Below are positions 1 to 9,045 of a stretch of DNA of 64,000 nucleotides, one piece after another (the stretch's first letter is position 1; each line of letters begins with the position of its first letter). The stretch spans positions 49,396 to 113,395 of the forward strand of contig JBFMHE010000012.1 in the NCBI GenBank assembly GCA_040752355.1, given 5' to 3'. The position numbers were made by a program, and so were the translations under genes. The notes below the pieces were generated by a model. That model was not told where the DNA came from. It was given only the letters and a program-made list of their open reading frames with translations, and made no database searches. This DNA comes from Nitrospirota bacterium (GTDB lineage: Bacteria > Nitrospirota > Thermodesulfovibrionia > Thermodesulfovibrionales > Dissulfurispiraceae).

Positions 1-1864
1 ACGGCAGCATGAAGACCTCGGTCTGTATCTCTTTCGGGTTCATGCCCGGACCTCTCCAGAACGAGGCGGTCTCGTTATCGAAGAGGTTGACGTTGACCAT
101 CCACTTCAGCTGGGCGAGGGCCTTCCTCGTCTTGTTGGCGTTGGCACTGGAGCACGCGGGATTCTGCCCCCAGGCGAAGAAGCCTTCGAACTTGCCCTTG
201 AGCATCTGGTCGAAGAGATTGAGCCAGGAGGCGTTCATCCCTTCATCCAGCTTCGGCAGCCAGGTGTAGCCGAAGTCGTTCTCCTTTGTGGCACTGCTGC
301 CGTATATGGCCTTGAGATAGCTGGTGATGTACTTGCCGCGGTTGCCCCACCAGTTGACGCTCTTCGGCTCCTTGGTCTTGGGCGTATGCTTCTCGATATA
401 CCCCTTGAGATCGGCCAGCGCTGCCGTGGGGGTCGGGATATAGCCCGGCAGTATATGGAAGAGGAGCCCGTAATCGGTAGAGCCCTGGACATTCGACTCG
501 CCTCTCAGGGCGTTGATGCCGCCGCCGGCCATACCTACATTGCCGAGGAGGAGCTGGATGATCGCCATGGTCCTTATGTTCTGGGTGCCGACGGTATGCT
601 GTGTCCAGCCCATGGCATAGCACTCGGTGCCGACCCGGTTCGGCTTGCCGGTAGAGGCATAAAGTTTATAGACTTCGAGGAGCTGCTCCTTCGGCGTGCC
701 CGTGATGGTCGCGACCTTATCGAGCGTGTAGCGGGAGTAGTGTTTTTTCAGGAGCTGGAACACGCAATTCGGGTCCTTGAGAGCCGGATCCTTTTTCGGA
801 TTGCCGTTCTCGTCCATCTGATAGGACCAGGCCTTTTTATCGTACTTCCTCGTCTTTTCATCATAGCCCGCGAAGAGACCGTCCAGCTCACCCGGGCCTC
901 TGTAATCGGGAGTAACGAGGAATGAGGCATTGGTATAGTTGACGACGTATTCCCTGAAATAAAGGTTGTTGTCGAGGATATACTTGATCATGCCGCCGAG
1001 GAAGGCGATATCGGTTCCGGAGCGGAGGGGGGCATAGAGATCCGCCTTCGCCGCGGTCCGCGTAAAGCGGGGGTCGACGACGATGAGCTTGCCGCCCCGC
1101 TCCTGCGCCTTCATGATCCACTTCATCGATATCGGGTGATTCTCGGCGGGGTTGCCGCCCATCACGAGGATTACATCGGCATTCTTGAGATCGATCCAGT
1201 GATTCGTCATTGCACCGCGTCCGAACGACTCTGCCAGAGCCGCTACCGTAGCGGAGTGTCATATTCGGGCCTGATGCTCTATATAAACGAGGCCGAGCGA
1301 ACGGACCCACTTCTGGAGGATGTAGCACTCCTCGTTATCGAGCGCAGCGCTGCCCACATGGGCGATGCCGTCGGTCCTGTTGACGACGAACTCTTTCTCG
1401 ACCTCGATCTCGGCGCCGTCGGGCTGCTTTTCCTTCACCTTCGACTTTGATGTGGTCTTGAAGGTCCTGTCGCGGGTGTCCTTGATCTTTTTCGCGATCT
1501 CACCGAGCGCCCAGTCCCACTCGACTTCTTGCCACTTGTCAGACCCCGGTGCGCGGTAGAGCGGTTTGGCAACGCGTTTGTCGTTATTGACGAGCTGATA
1601 GAGGGACGATCCTTTGGAACAGAGCGCCCCCTCATTGACAGGATGCTCGGGATCACCCTCGGTATTCACCACCTTGCCGTCGATGCTGTGCACCAGGATG
1701 CCGCATCCCACCGAACAGTAAGGGCAGATGGTGGTCGTCTCCTTGGCGCCCTTGATCTTGAGCTCGCGGGCGTAGGCCTTGGCGGGCTCGAGATTAACGC
1801 CGACAGAGCCTGCGAGAAACGATCCGCCGGAGATTTTAAGGAAATCTCTGCGTGATAACCCCAT
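1..1864 (-). CDS. fdnG: Formate dehydrogenase-N/O type alpha subunit, selenoprotein (3' end outside window)
   Basis: Catalytic molybdenum/tungsten bis-MGD subunit that oxidises formate to CO2, exported folded to the periplasm. The start is ATG at 1864 with GGAGG six bases upstream. Residues 4-10 (SRRDFLK) are a twin-arginine signal; Cys47, Cys50, Cys54 and Cys82 form the N-terminal [4Fe-4S] motif. An in-frame TGA at 1261-1259 (residue 202) falls after NHQARV-like EHQARI and before HSATVAALAE, exactly where FdnG/FdoG carry selenocysteine. Translation then continues without another stop to the window edge with typical family sequence (GRGAMTNHW, MGGNPAENHP, NALRGESNVQGSTDYG). The electron-transfer beta subunit and membrane cytochrome would be expected beyond base 1. 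The start chosen drops an 11-residue upstream extension that has no ribosome-binding site. Confidence 0.95.
1212..1261 (-). other. Selenocysteine UGA codon with SECIS-like hairpin region
   Basis: The TGA at 1261-1259 is read as selenocysteine. The following 40-50 nt, where bacterial SECIS elements lie, contains two short self-complementary stretches (GCUAC-G-GUAGC, and GGCUCU-GGC-AGAGUC). One of these could present the apical loop to SelB, but the exact fold was not computed. The Sec assignment rests mainly on the conserved protein sequence on both sides. Confidence 0.75.
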
Positions 1865-1913
1865 ACATTCCTCCTTCTTTATGTTTGATATAAGCAATCC
1901 TTATCGCCCGATT

Positions 1914-1943
1914 AATATACGTTTGCATGTTCCTTAAAGTCAA
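1914..1943 (-). promoter_or_regulatory. Sigma70-like promoter of fdnG
   Basis: On the minus strand TTGACT (1943-1938) and TATATT (1919-1914) are separated by 18 bases, placing a transcript start about 40 nt before the fdnG start codon. The remaining non-coding stretch between fdnG and the bactofilin gene (about 310 bases) shows nothing else I recognise. Confidence 0.5.
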
Positions 1944-2176
1944 GCTCTTTAGTGTCACTTGAATGTTACTAACAGTTTAAGTTTGTTACATAGGTATAAG
2001 CAGATTGATTGAAAGCAGGTGCTGCAGGAGGAGCATCGAGATTGGAGCTATCACATTTTTACAAATAGTTATACAGAGAAAACCCGGAATAGCCTTTGAA
2101 ATGATGGCCATAGTGCATCTTCAGACTGCCAGCAGGCTTGTTTACAGTTGAGTGGAACAGCGATACAGGCTCTCGC

Positions 2177-2560
2177 CTATTTTGCGGCTGCCTCTTTAGC
2201 CGGAAAGTCGACTACATTGGCCTCTACCTTCTGCGCAAGGGAGTGCCCCTCGAAGACTCCCCCCTCGGCGATAGAGAGCGTCTTCGTCTGGATATCGCCG
2301 AAGACTTTGCCGTTATGCTTGATCTCGAGAAGCTCCTCGGTCTTGATATTCCCCTCAACCCTGCCGCCGATGACGACGGTCTTCGCCGCTATGTTGCCCC
2401 TCACCGAGCCGTCTTCGCCGATGATGACCCAGTCGGCAGCGATATTGCCGATTAAGGCGCCGTCGATCCTGAAGGTCCCCTGCGTGGTGATATCGCCCCT
2501 GAACTCGGAGTTGGCGCCGACGAGCGCCTCGAGCTTGTCGAAGTTCTTCTTCTTGAACAT
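2177..2560 (-). CDS. Bactofilin (polymer-forming cytoskeletal protein)
   Basis: A 127-residue bactofilin. Bactofilins polymerise without nucleotide into right-handed beta-helical filaments that scaffold cell-wall or polar functions. The central region shows the family's short repeating strands (EFRGDITTQGTFRIDG, GSVRGNIAAKTVVIGG, GRVEGNIKTEELLEI, GKVFGDIQTKTLSI), flanked by a basic N-terminus and an Ala/Lys-rich tail. The start codon is taken as the ATG at 2560, which overlaps the TGA of the upstream M23 peptidase by one base. AGGAGG inside the end of that gene is at better spacing for this ATG than for the GTG just before it. Coupling to an M23 endopeptidase is a recurring genomic arrangement and suggests the filament localises peptidoglycan cleavage. 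Confidence 0.9.
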   Translation of the reverse strand: MFKKKNFDKLEALVGANSEFRGDITTQGTFRIDGALIGNIAADWVIIGEDGSVRGNIAAKTVVIGGRVEGNIKTEELLEIKHNGKVFGDIQTKTLSIAEGGVFEGHSLAQKVEANVVDFPAKEAAAK

Positions 2561-3426
2561 CACTTTTCCTCCTTTGCAGCCCGGGCCTCTACTATGAACT
2601 GACGGGGATTGATCGGCTTGCCTTTATGCCACACCTCATAATGGACATGCGGCCCTGTCGAATTGCCGGTAGACCCGGAATAGGCGACCGTATCGCCCCG
2701 CTTCACCCGGCTCCCGACCTTTACTGCCAGGGATTTATTATGCGCATAGAACGTTGAGTAACCGAACCCGTGCTCGATCACCACCAGGTTCCCGTTGCCG
2801 CCGCTCCAGCCTGCAAAGCTGATGACCCCTTCGGCAGTCGCCGTCACCGGCGTTCCTGAAGGGGCGGCGAGGTCGACTCCGGAATGGAACTCAGCGCCGC
2901 CCTCGCGGGGGTCCTCTCTCATCCCGTAACCGGAGGTGAGCCTGCCCTGAATCGGCAATCCCCTCGGTGTCGCCATGTAGACCGTCCGCTGCTCTTTCAG
3001 GAACTCCCTGATCTCGCTGACAGTGTTGACGCTGTTTTTGATCTGGTCCTTCAGGATATCCATATCGAGCGAGCCTGCATCCGAAGTGTTCACCTTCGGA
3101 TCGAGATTCTCGAGTATCCGCTCCTTATTGCCGAACGAGAGCAGGCGGGAAAGCTCTGCCTCGGCCTTTTTCATGGCGGAGAGCGACGACTTCATCTCAC
3201 TGAACTGATCGGCATAGAAGTTCAGCTTTTTCTGCATATCGTAGTACTCGACCGTGTTGATCGCTATGGTCACGACGTATCCCGTGCCGATGAGCCAGAG
3301 GAACACCGAGGCGATGATCCCGATCGAAGGGAGCTTGAGGTTGATAGTCCTCTTGCTGTCGTGAGGAATGAGCATGATCGTTACCGGTGTAAAAAGCTTT
3401 TTGAAAAGTCTTTTTATCTTATACAT
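2560..3426 (-). CDS. Membrane-anchored M23 (LytM-type) peptidase
   Basis: A 288-residue protein: basic cytoplasmic N-terminus, one transmembrane helix (about residues 34-55, IGIIASVFLWLIGTGYVV), a coiled-coil-like segment (about 65-145), then a C-terminal M23 zinc peptidase domain (about 160-275). Zinc-ligand motifs are visible: HSGVD (HxxxD) and GPHVHYEV (HxH). It probably cuts or regulates cutting of peptidoglycan cross-bridges in the periplasm. It overlaps purM by eight bases upstream and the bactofilin start by one base downstream, so purM-M23-bactofilin are probably co-transcribed and translationally coupled. Both metal-binding motifs are intact, so an active enzyme rather than an EnvC-like regulator is likely. 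Confidence 0.9.
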   Translation of the reverse strand: MYKIKRLFKKLFTPVTIMLIPHDSKRTINLKLPSIGIIASVFLWLIGTGYVVTIAINTVEYYDMQKKLNFYADQFSEMKSSLSAMKKAEAELSRLLSFGNKERILENLDPKVNTSDAGSLDMDILKDQIKNSVNTVSEIREFLKEQRTVYMATPRGLPIQGRLTSGYGMREDPREGGAEFHSGVDLAAPSGTPVTATAEGVISFAGWSGGNGNLVVIEHGFGYSTFYAHNKSLAVKVGSRVKRGDTVAYSGSTGNSTGPHVHYEVWHKGKPINPRQFIVEARAAKEEK

Positions 3427-4453
3427 ACCGTAACTTTTCCGATCCCCCTTTTTCGATTGAGCCTATCCGGCAGGCGTCGTACCCGTGCTGCTTCAGTAGC
3501 GAGATGGATTTGTCGGCATGCCGCTCTTCGAGAACGACAACGTACCCGATGCCCATATTGAAGGTCTTCTGCATATCCTTATCGGGGACATTCCCTATCC
3601 CTTTAATGAGCGTGAAGACCGGGGGCACCGGCCACGAGCCTTCCCGTATCACCGCCGTGACCCCATCCCGTAAAATCCTCGGGACATTGCCGACGATGCC
3701 GCCGCCCGTGATATGCGCCATGCCCTTTATCGCCACCGCGGCGCTGAGCGCGGCGACGGCCTTCACATAGATGCGCGTCGGCTTGAGCAGCTCCTCGCCG
3801 ATCGTGCAGCCCAATTCGGGAAGCTGTCTCTTTATGTCATACTGTGCGACATCGAAGAAGGCCTTGCGGGCGAGCGAGTAGCCGTTGCTGTGGAGACCGC
3901 TTGATGCGATGCCGATGATGGCGTCGCCCTCCCTGATCGCCGAGCCGTCGACGACCTTGGGCCGGTCCACCACCCCGACCGCGAACCCGGCGAGGTCGTA
4001 CTCGCCCTCCCCGTAGAAGCCGGGCATCTCCGCCGTCTCGCCGCCGATGAGCGCGCAGCCCGACTCCCTGCACCCCTCGGCAATGCCTTTCACTATATCT
4101 TTCGACTTGTCTGCATCGAGCCTCCCGGTCGCGAAGTAATCGAGGAAGAAGAGCGGCTCGGCGCCGAGGGTGAGGATATCGTTCACGCACATCGCCACCA
4201 GGTCGATGCCCACCGTGTCATGCTTATCCATCATGAAAGCGATCTTCAGCTTCGTGCCGACACCGTCGGTCCCGCTCACCAGTACGGGCTCCTTGTACTT
4301 GGCGATATCGAGCTTGAAGAGCGCGCCGAACGACCCGATATCCGTCAGCACCTCGGGCCTGAAGGTCTTCTTGACTATGGGAGAGATGAGGCTGACGAAA
4401 CGATCCCCCTCGTCGATATCAACGCCCGCTTTCTTATAGGTCAACTCGTCCAT
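3419..4453 (-). CDS. purM: Phosphoribosylformylglycinamidine cyclo-ligase
   Basis: AIR synthetase, the fifth step of de novo purine synthesis, closing the imidazole ring of FGAM with ATP. The 344-residue protein has the full PurM pattern: YKKAGVDIDEG near the N-terminus, the nucleotide-binding LVSGTDGVGTKLK, VNDILTLGAEPLFFLDY, IGGETAEMPGFY, and the C-terminal HITGGGIVGNVPRIL. ATG at 4453 is preferred over an upstream in-frame ATG because GAGGTG sits five bases ahead of it and it starts the conserved region. The gene ends inside the first codons of the M23 peptidase gene. Confidence 0.96.
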   Translation of the reverse strand: MDELTYKKAGVDIDEGDRFVSLISPIVKKTFRPEVLTDIGSFGALFKLDIAKYKEPVLVSGTDGVGTKLKIAFMMDKHDTVGIDLVAMCVNDILTLGAEPLFFLDYFATGRLDADKSKDIVKGIAEGCRESGCALIGGETAEMPGFYGEGEYDLAGFAVGVVDRPKVVDGSAIREGDAIIGIASSGLHSNGYSLARKAFFDVAQYDIKRQLPELGCTIGEELLKPTRIYVKAVAALSAAVAIKGMAHITGGGIVGNVPRILRDGVTAVIREGSWPVPPVFTLIKGIGNVPDKDMQKTFNMGIGYVVVLEERHADKSISLLKQHGYDACRIGSIEKGGSEKLRYV

Positions 4454-4694
4454 GAGCACCTCAACCAAATAGTTTGATCGGATAAAGCAACTTTTTTGCG
4501 TACTTACGTTACCATACTGCGCCGATTAATTCCATAGGGCGTAACGGTACTTTTCACCTCGACAGCCCGCCGGTGAAGAGAGAGCCGCCGGCTTTGCGAT
4601 AAGTATAAACGCTGCGCGGCTGGATATGCAGTGCGCGCTGTCACAATTATTATGCTGCAGGAGTGAGGCGCGTCGAGGAGGGGCGCGGGGCGGT

Positions 4695-5540
4695 CTACGA
4701 GGAGATCTTCATGCTGATGTCCACCGCCCGCGCCGAGTGGGTGAGCGCCCCGATGGAAATGATATCGACGCCTGTCCCGGCGACTTCGCGGAGGTTGTCG
4801 ATAGTGATGCCGCCGGAGGCTTCGAGGAGCGCCCTGCCTCTGACGAGAGCGGCGGCTTTCTTCATGTCGGCAGCGGACATATTGTCGAGCATGATGATGT
4901 CGGCGCCGCCTTCGAGGGCTGCGTTCAGCTCATCGAAGTCCTTCACTTCGATCTCTATTTTCATAAGGTGATGCGCCTTTTTGGCGCGCTCGAGCGCCTC
5001 TTTCACCCCGCCTGCGATCGCGATATGGTTATCCTTGATAAGGATGCCGTCGAAGAGCCCGAAGCGGTGGTTCGCGCCGCCGCCGATCCTGACCCCGTAC
5101 TTCTCCATGAGGCGCATGCCCGGCGTGGTCTTCCTCGTATCGACGATCCGCACACGGAGTCCGGCGACTTGCTCGATGAAAGATCTGGTCAGCGTCGCTA
5201 TACCCGATATGCGCTGCAGCATGTTGAGCGCTACGCGCTCGCCGGCGAGCAGGCTCCGGGCGCTTCCGCTGATACGGGCCACCTCGGTTCCGCGGTTAAC
5301 CCGCTCGCCCTCTTCCCGGAGCACGGTTATCCGGATGCCGGGGTCGACGGCATGGAATACCCTCTTGACGAAGGGCATGCCGGCGAGGACGAATTCTTCC
5401 TTCGCCTTTATGATGCCCTCGGCTTCCCTCTCTTCGGGAACGGTCAGGAGCGAGGTGATATCGCCCTGACCTATATCCTCGGCAAGGGCGAGACGGACGG
5501 TCTCGTCGATAAGATGCGAATAGTGCGGTTCGCTGTCCAT
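4695..5540 (-). CDS. nadC: Nicotinate-nucleotide pyrophosphorylase (quinolinate phosphoribosyltransferase)
   Basis: Converts quinolinate and PRPP to nicotinate mononucleotide, CO2 and PPi in de novo NAD synthesis. The 281-residue length is typical. Visible family motifs include LAEDIGQGDITS, ERVALNMLQRISGIAT, DTRKTTPGMR, GGGANHRFGLFDGILIKDNHI, and the C-terminal SGGITIDNL/GVDIISIGALTHS phosphate-binding loops. It is transcribed toward purM with about 240 bases between them. No partner nadA or nadB is in the window. Confidence 0.96.
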   Translation of the reverse strand: MDSEPHYSHLIDETVRLALAEDIGQGDITSLLTVPEEREAEGIIKAKEEFVLAGMPFVKRVFHAVDPGIRITVLREEGERVNRGTEVARISGSARSLLAGERVALNMLQRISGIATLTRSFIEQVAGLRVRIVDTRKTTPGMRLMEKYGVRIGGGANHRFGLFDGILIKDNHIAIAGGVKEALERAKKAHHLMKIEIEVKDFDELNAALEGGADIIMLDNMSAADMKKAAALVRGRALLEASGGITIDNLREVAGTGVDIISIGALTHSARAVDISMKISS

Positions 5541-5619
5541 GTCTCCCTATGAAAAGTATTGATATGAGTAATTGCGAGAATGAGCGAACCTGCCATGCCC
5601 TGCCATGCCCTCCCGCACG

Positions 5620-6102
5620 CTATCGCTTCCTGAAAAGGCTGAACAGTCCGAAGAGCCCCCCGGCCACCGCGCCGATGGCGGCTGCTGACTTCCAGTCGAG
5701 CAGGGTCGTCACATTGCCGTTTATGTTCTTCCCGATCATGAGAAGGGCGGAACTGTTGTTCGCGGTAATTTCATTCGCCACCGCGGCTCCGACGGCGGAC
5801 CTGTTTACCGTCATCTCCCCTGCCGAGACCGCAGCGGTCGAAAACGAGAAATTGAGGTTCGTCGTGCTGCCGGCGGCAAGAACGCCGATACTTTGGTTCA
5901 GGGAGAGGTTCGCCCCCCGCATCAGCACCGATGCCCCTTGCGTCACCTCCACCCGTTCGCCGTCGATGCTCAGGGCTCCCACCTGCTGCAGCTCCACATG
6001 GCCGCCGTCAACGGCGCGGACCGTGCTCTGCTTGATCGTGATGAACTCCGCCTCGACCAGATCGACCTTCTTTTCTTCTATATCCATCGTCTCCTTTTCC
6101 AT
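5620..6102 (-). CDS. Hypothetical repeat-rich protein with C-terminal transmembrane anchor
   Basis: A 160-residue protein I cannot assign. Most of it consists of short hydrophobic/polar alternations (VELQQVGALSIDGERVEV, GASVLMRGANLSLNQSIGVL, AVSAGEMTVNRSAVGAAVA, EITANNSSALLMIGKNING) that suggest a beta-solenoid or stacked-strand fold. This is followed by a glycine-rich transmembrane segment (about 138-156) and a basic FRKR tail. There is no N-terminal signal peptide. It lies 27 bases downstream of valS on the same strand and is probably co-transcribed. ATG at 6102 or 6087 could be used; the latter has AAGGAG at good spacing. Confidence 0.6.
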   Translation of the reverse strand: MEKETMDIEEKKVDLVEAEFITIKQSTVRAVDGGHVELQQVGALSIDGERVEVTQGASVLMRGANLSLNQSIGVLAAGSTTNLNFSFSTAAVSAGEMTVNRSAVGAAVANEITANNSSALLMIGKNINGNVTTLLDWKSAAAIGAVAGGLFGLFSLFRKR

Positions 6103-6129
6103 TTCCGCTCCCCCTCTCTCGTGGCCGGG

Positions 6130-8949
6130 TTACTTGATGGTTTCCAATAACGTCAGGGTCTCTTCTATCTTGCCCTTCTTGCTCACCAGGTCGTCGAACT
6201 TGGCCCTGTCCTTTTCCAGAACACTTCTCGGCGCGTTCCTGAGAAAATCCTCGTTCTGGAGCTTCCGGTTCAGGAACGACAAGGATTCGTCGACCTTCCC
6301 CATCTCCTTCCGGAGCCTGCCGACCTCGGCGCCCACATCGAGCAGCCCTTCGATCGGGATATAAATCTCCATATCCTTCTGGACCGACACGGCCGAGCCC
6401 TTGATGCGCTCCACGCCGGGACCGATGGTCACGTCTCTCGCCCTCGTCAGTTTTTTGAGCGCTGCGAGTGTGGCGGAAAGCACCTCTTCCGCCTCCTTCG
6501 AGAGGGTCCTGATAGCGACGGTGAGCTCCACCGAGGGGCTTATATTCAGCTCTCCCCGTATGCTCCTGATGCCCGTTACGGCGCCGAGCAGGTATTCCAT
6601 GCTGCGCTCGGCTTCCGGGAAATCGGGCAGCTCCGCGGGATAGGCGGAGAGCATGACCGTCCCTTCATGATCGAAAACGCTCTTCCAGAGCTCTTCAGTG
6701 ACGAAGGGCGTAAAGGGGTGCAGCAGCTGGAGGCTCTTTTCGAGCACGAAGTAGAGGCAGGTGACCACGGCCCTCTTCTGCTCGGTATCGTCGCCGTAGA
6801 GCACCGGCTTGCTCAGCTCGAGATACCAGTCGCAGAACTCGTGCCAGAGGAAATGGTAAAGACTGTTCGCCGCATCGTTGAAGCGGTAGCTCCGGAGGTT
6901 GCGGTCTGCCTCACGGGCCGCGGAGGCGAGCCTGCTCAGTATCCACCTGCTCGAGAGGTCGAGGTCTCTTTCGATTTCGCTGAGAGGCTGCCGGGTCCAC
7001 TGCTCCTCGTTCCGGACGATGAATTTGGCCGCATTCCAGAGCTTGTTGATGAAGTGCCGGTAGCCTTCGAGCCGCTCCTCGGAGAAGCGCACATCCCTCC
7101 CCTGCGCGGCAAAGGCAGCGAGAGAGAACCGGAACGCATCAGCGCCGTACTTGTCGATCATCACGAGCGGGTCGATGACATTGCCCTTCGATTTGCTCAT
7201 TTTCTGACCCTTCGCATCGCGCACGAGGGCATGGATGTAGACATCCCTGAAGGGCACGTCATCCATGAACTTGAGCCCCATCATGAGCATGCGCGCCACC
7301 CAGAAGAAGAGGATGTCGAACCCGGTCACGAGAACGCTCGTCGGATAGAAGGCGCCGAGGTCATCGGTCTCCTCGGGCCAGCCGAGGGTCGAGAAGGGCC
7401 AGAGCGCGGATGAGAACCAGGTGTCGAGCACATCGGGGTCGCGGATAAGGGCGGAGCTTCCGCAGCCCGGGCAGGCGGCGAGGTCTTCACGCCGGCAGAA
7501 GGGTTTCACCTCTTTCGAGATGCGGATTATCTTCGAACTCTTTATGATCTCGTCATGGCTGAGGCCGGATGCCCTCAGCTCGGCATAGGTTCCGCCCGTC
7601 AGGGTACGCCCGTCCCGGAGCGTCACCGGCGAATGGAAGATATGCTCGATCAGACCGGCCTGGGGCTGTCCCGCATCATTCCTGCATTCGGGGCAGTACC
7701 ACACCGGTATCCGGTGTCCCCACCAGATCTGGCGCGAGATGCACCAGTCCTTGATGTCGCGCATCCAGGCATAATAGTTATTGTTCCACGAATCGGGAAT
7801 GAGCTTTGTCCTGCCCTCCTCCACCGCCTTCACCGCCTCGGCAGCGAGGGGAGCGATCCTGACGTACCACTGGATGGTGAGGAGCGGCTCGATGACCGTC
7901 TTGCACCGGTAGCAGTGGCCCACGGCATGGGTGTGCTTCTTCTCCTCGTCGAGGAGCCCCGCCTCTTTGAGGTCGGCGAGGACCCGCTTTCTGCATTCGT
8001 AGCGGTCGAGCCCTTTATAGGCGTCGCCGGCTTCGGGAGCCATCCGGCCGTCTTCGGAAATGACCGTTATCGACGGGAGATGATGGCGCTTCCCCATCGC
8101 CTCGTCGTTGAAGTCGTGGGCAGGAGTGACCTTCACCGCTCCTGTGCCAAAGGCCGGGTCAACGGCAGCATCGGCGATCACCGGAATGGTCCTGCCGGTG
8201 AGCGGCAGGGCGAGCTGCTTGCCGATAACGGTCCGGTACCGCTCGTCCTCGGGATTTACGGCCACGGCCGTATCGCCGAGCATGGTCTCGGGCCTGGTCG
8301 TGGCGACCGTAAGATACCCGCTCCTGTCGGCGAGAGGATACCTGATCGAATAGAGCTTTCCGCCGATCTCCTCGTACTCCACTTCGAGATCCGAGAGCGC
8401 CGTATGGCAGCGCGGACACCAGTTGATGAGCCGGTTATCACGGTAGATCAGCCCCTCGTCGAAGAGCCGCACGAAGACCTCACGGACCGCCCTCGAGAGC
8501 CCTTCATCGAGGGTAAAGCGCTCCCGCGACCAGTCGCAGGAGGCCCCGAGCTTCTTGAGCTGGTGTATGATCCTTCCGCCGTACTCCGCCTTCCACTTCC
8601 AGACCTCTTCGATGAACTTCTCCCGGCCCACCTCCTGCCTGCTTATGCCCTTCTTCCCGAGCTCGCGCTCCACCACATTCTGGGTGGCGATACCGGCGTG
8701 GTCGGTCCCCGGGAGCCAGAGGACCTCATGCCCGAGCATCCTCTTCCAGCGCGCAAGAATATCCTGGATGGTGGCATTGAGGGCATGGCCCATATGCAGC
8801 GAGCCGGTGACGTTGGGGGGCGGGATGACGATGCTGAAAGGACCGCGCGGCGCTCCGGCTGCGGGTTTGAAATAGCCCTTGCCCTCCCAGTACTGATACC
8901 ATGTATCTTCGATGTCGGCGGGATTATAGTTCTGTTTTATTTCGCCCAT
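6130..8949 (-). CDS. valS: Valyl-tRNA synthetase
   Basis: Class I aminoacyl-tRNA synthetase charging tRNA-Val, 939 residues. The HIGH-type signature is PPNVTGSLHMGHALN near residue 50 and the KMSKS loop is QKMSKSKGNVIDP near residue 590. The large CP1 editing domain (TTRPETMLGDTAVAV) lies between. A Cys-rich zinc element (CPGCG) is visible before the KMSKS half, and the C-terminus carries the coiled-coil tRNA-arm domain (RLRKEMGKVDESLSFLNRKL). The start ATG is preceded by AGGGAGAG. A hairpin palindrome and a promoter lie just upstream. Confidence 0.98.
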   Translation of the reverse strand: MGEIKQNYNPADIEDTWYQYWEGKGYFKPAAGAPRGPFSIVIPPPNVTGSLHMGHALNATIQDILARWKRMLGHEVLWLPGTDHAGIATQNVVERELGKKGISRQEVGREKFIEEVWKWKAEYGGRIIHQLKKLGASCDWSRERFTLDEGLSRAVREVFVRLFDEGLIYRDNRLINWCPRCHTALSDLEVEYEEIGGKLYSIRYPLADRSGYLTVATTRPETMLGDTAVAVNPEDERYRTVIGKQLALPLTGRTIPVIADAAVDPAFGTGAVKVTPAHDFNDEAMGKRHHLPSITVISEDGRMAPEAGDAYKGLDRYECRKRVLADLKEAGLLDEEKKHTHAVGHCYRCKTVIEPLLTIQWYVRIAPLAAEAVKAVEEGRTKLIPDSWNNNYYAWMRDIKDWCISRQIWWGHRIPVWYCPECRNDAGQPQAGLIEHIFHSPVTLRDGRTLTGGTYAELRASGLSHDEIIKSSKIIRISKEVKPFCRREDLAACPGCGSSALIRDPDVLDTWFSSALWPFSTLGWPEETDDLGAFYPTSVLVTGFDILFFWVARMLMMGLKFMDDVPFRDVYIHALVRDAKGQKMSKSKGNVIDPLVMIDKYGADAFRFSLAAFAAQGRDVRFSEERLEGYRHFINKLWNAAKFIVRNEEQWTRQPLSEIERDLDLSSRWILSRLASAAREADRNLRSYRFNDAANSLYHFLWHEFCDWYLELSKPVLYGDDTEQKRAVVTCLYFVLEKSLQLLHPFTPFVTEELWKSVFDHEGTVMLSAYPAELPDFPEAERSMEYLLGAVTGIRSIRGELNISPSVELTVAIRTLSKEAEEVLSATLAALKKLTRARDVTIGPGVERIKGSAVSVQKDMEIYIPIEGLLDVGAEVGRLRKEMGKVDESLSFLNRKLQNEDFLRNAPRSVLEKDRAKFDDLVSKKGKIEETLTLLETIK

Positions 8950-8969
8950 GTCTCTCCCTGAATGAACAC

Positions 8970-9025
8970 TATCACTGATAGTCGATAGATTTTTGATTAT
9001 ACTACGAGCACGAAGAGGGGGGCAA
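8970..9025 (-). promoter_or_regulatory. valS promoter and leader palindrome
   Basis: Minus strand: TTGCCC (9025-9020), 18-base spacer, perfect TATAAT (9001-8996). The leader of about 40 nt contains a palindrome (CTATCAGTGATAG, 8982-8970) that could form a short hairpin or bind a dimeric protein. It is too short for a T-box. Confidence 0.6.
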
Positions 9026-9045
9026 CAAGGGGATTGCGCTCCCCA

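Noticed and set aside
1259..1261. Frameshift or nonsense mutation in formate dehydrogenase
   Set aside because: The TGA is exactly at the conserved selenocysteine position and the frame continues with family sequence.
8950..9020. T-box leader before valS
   Set aside because: The leader is about 40 nt; there is only a 13-base palindrome and no T-box sequence.
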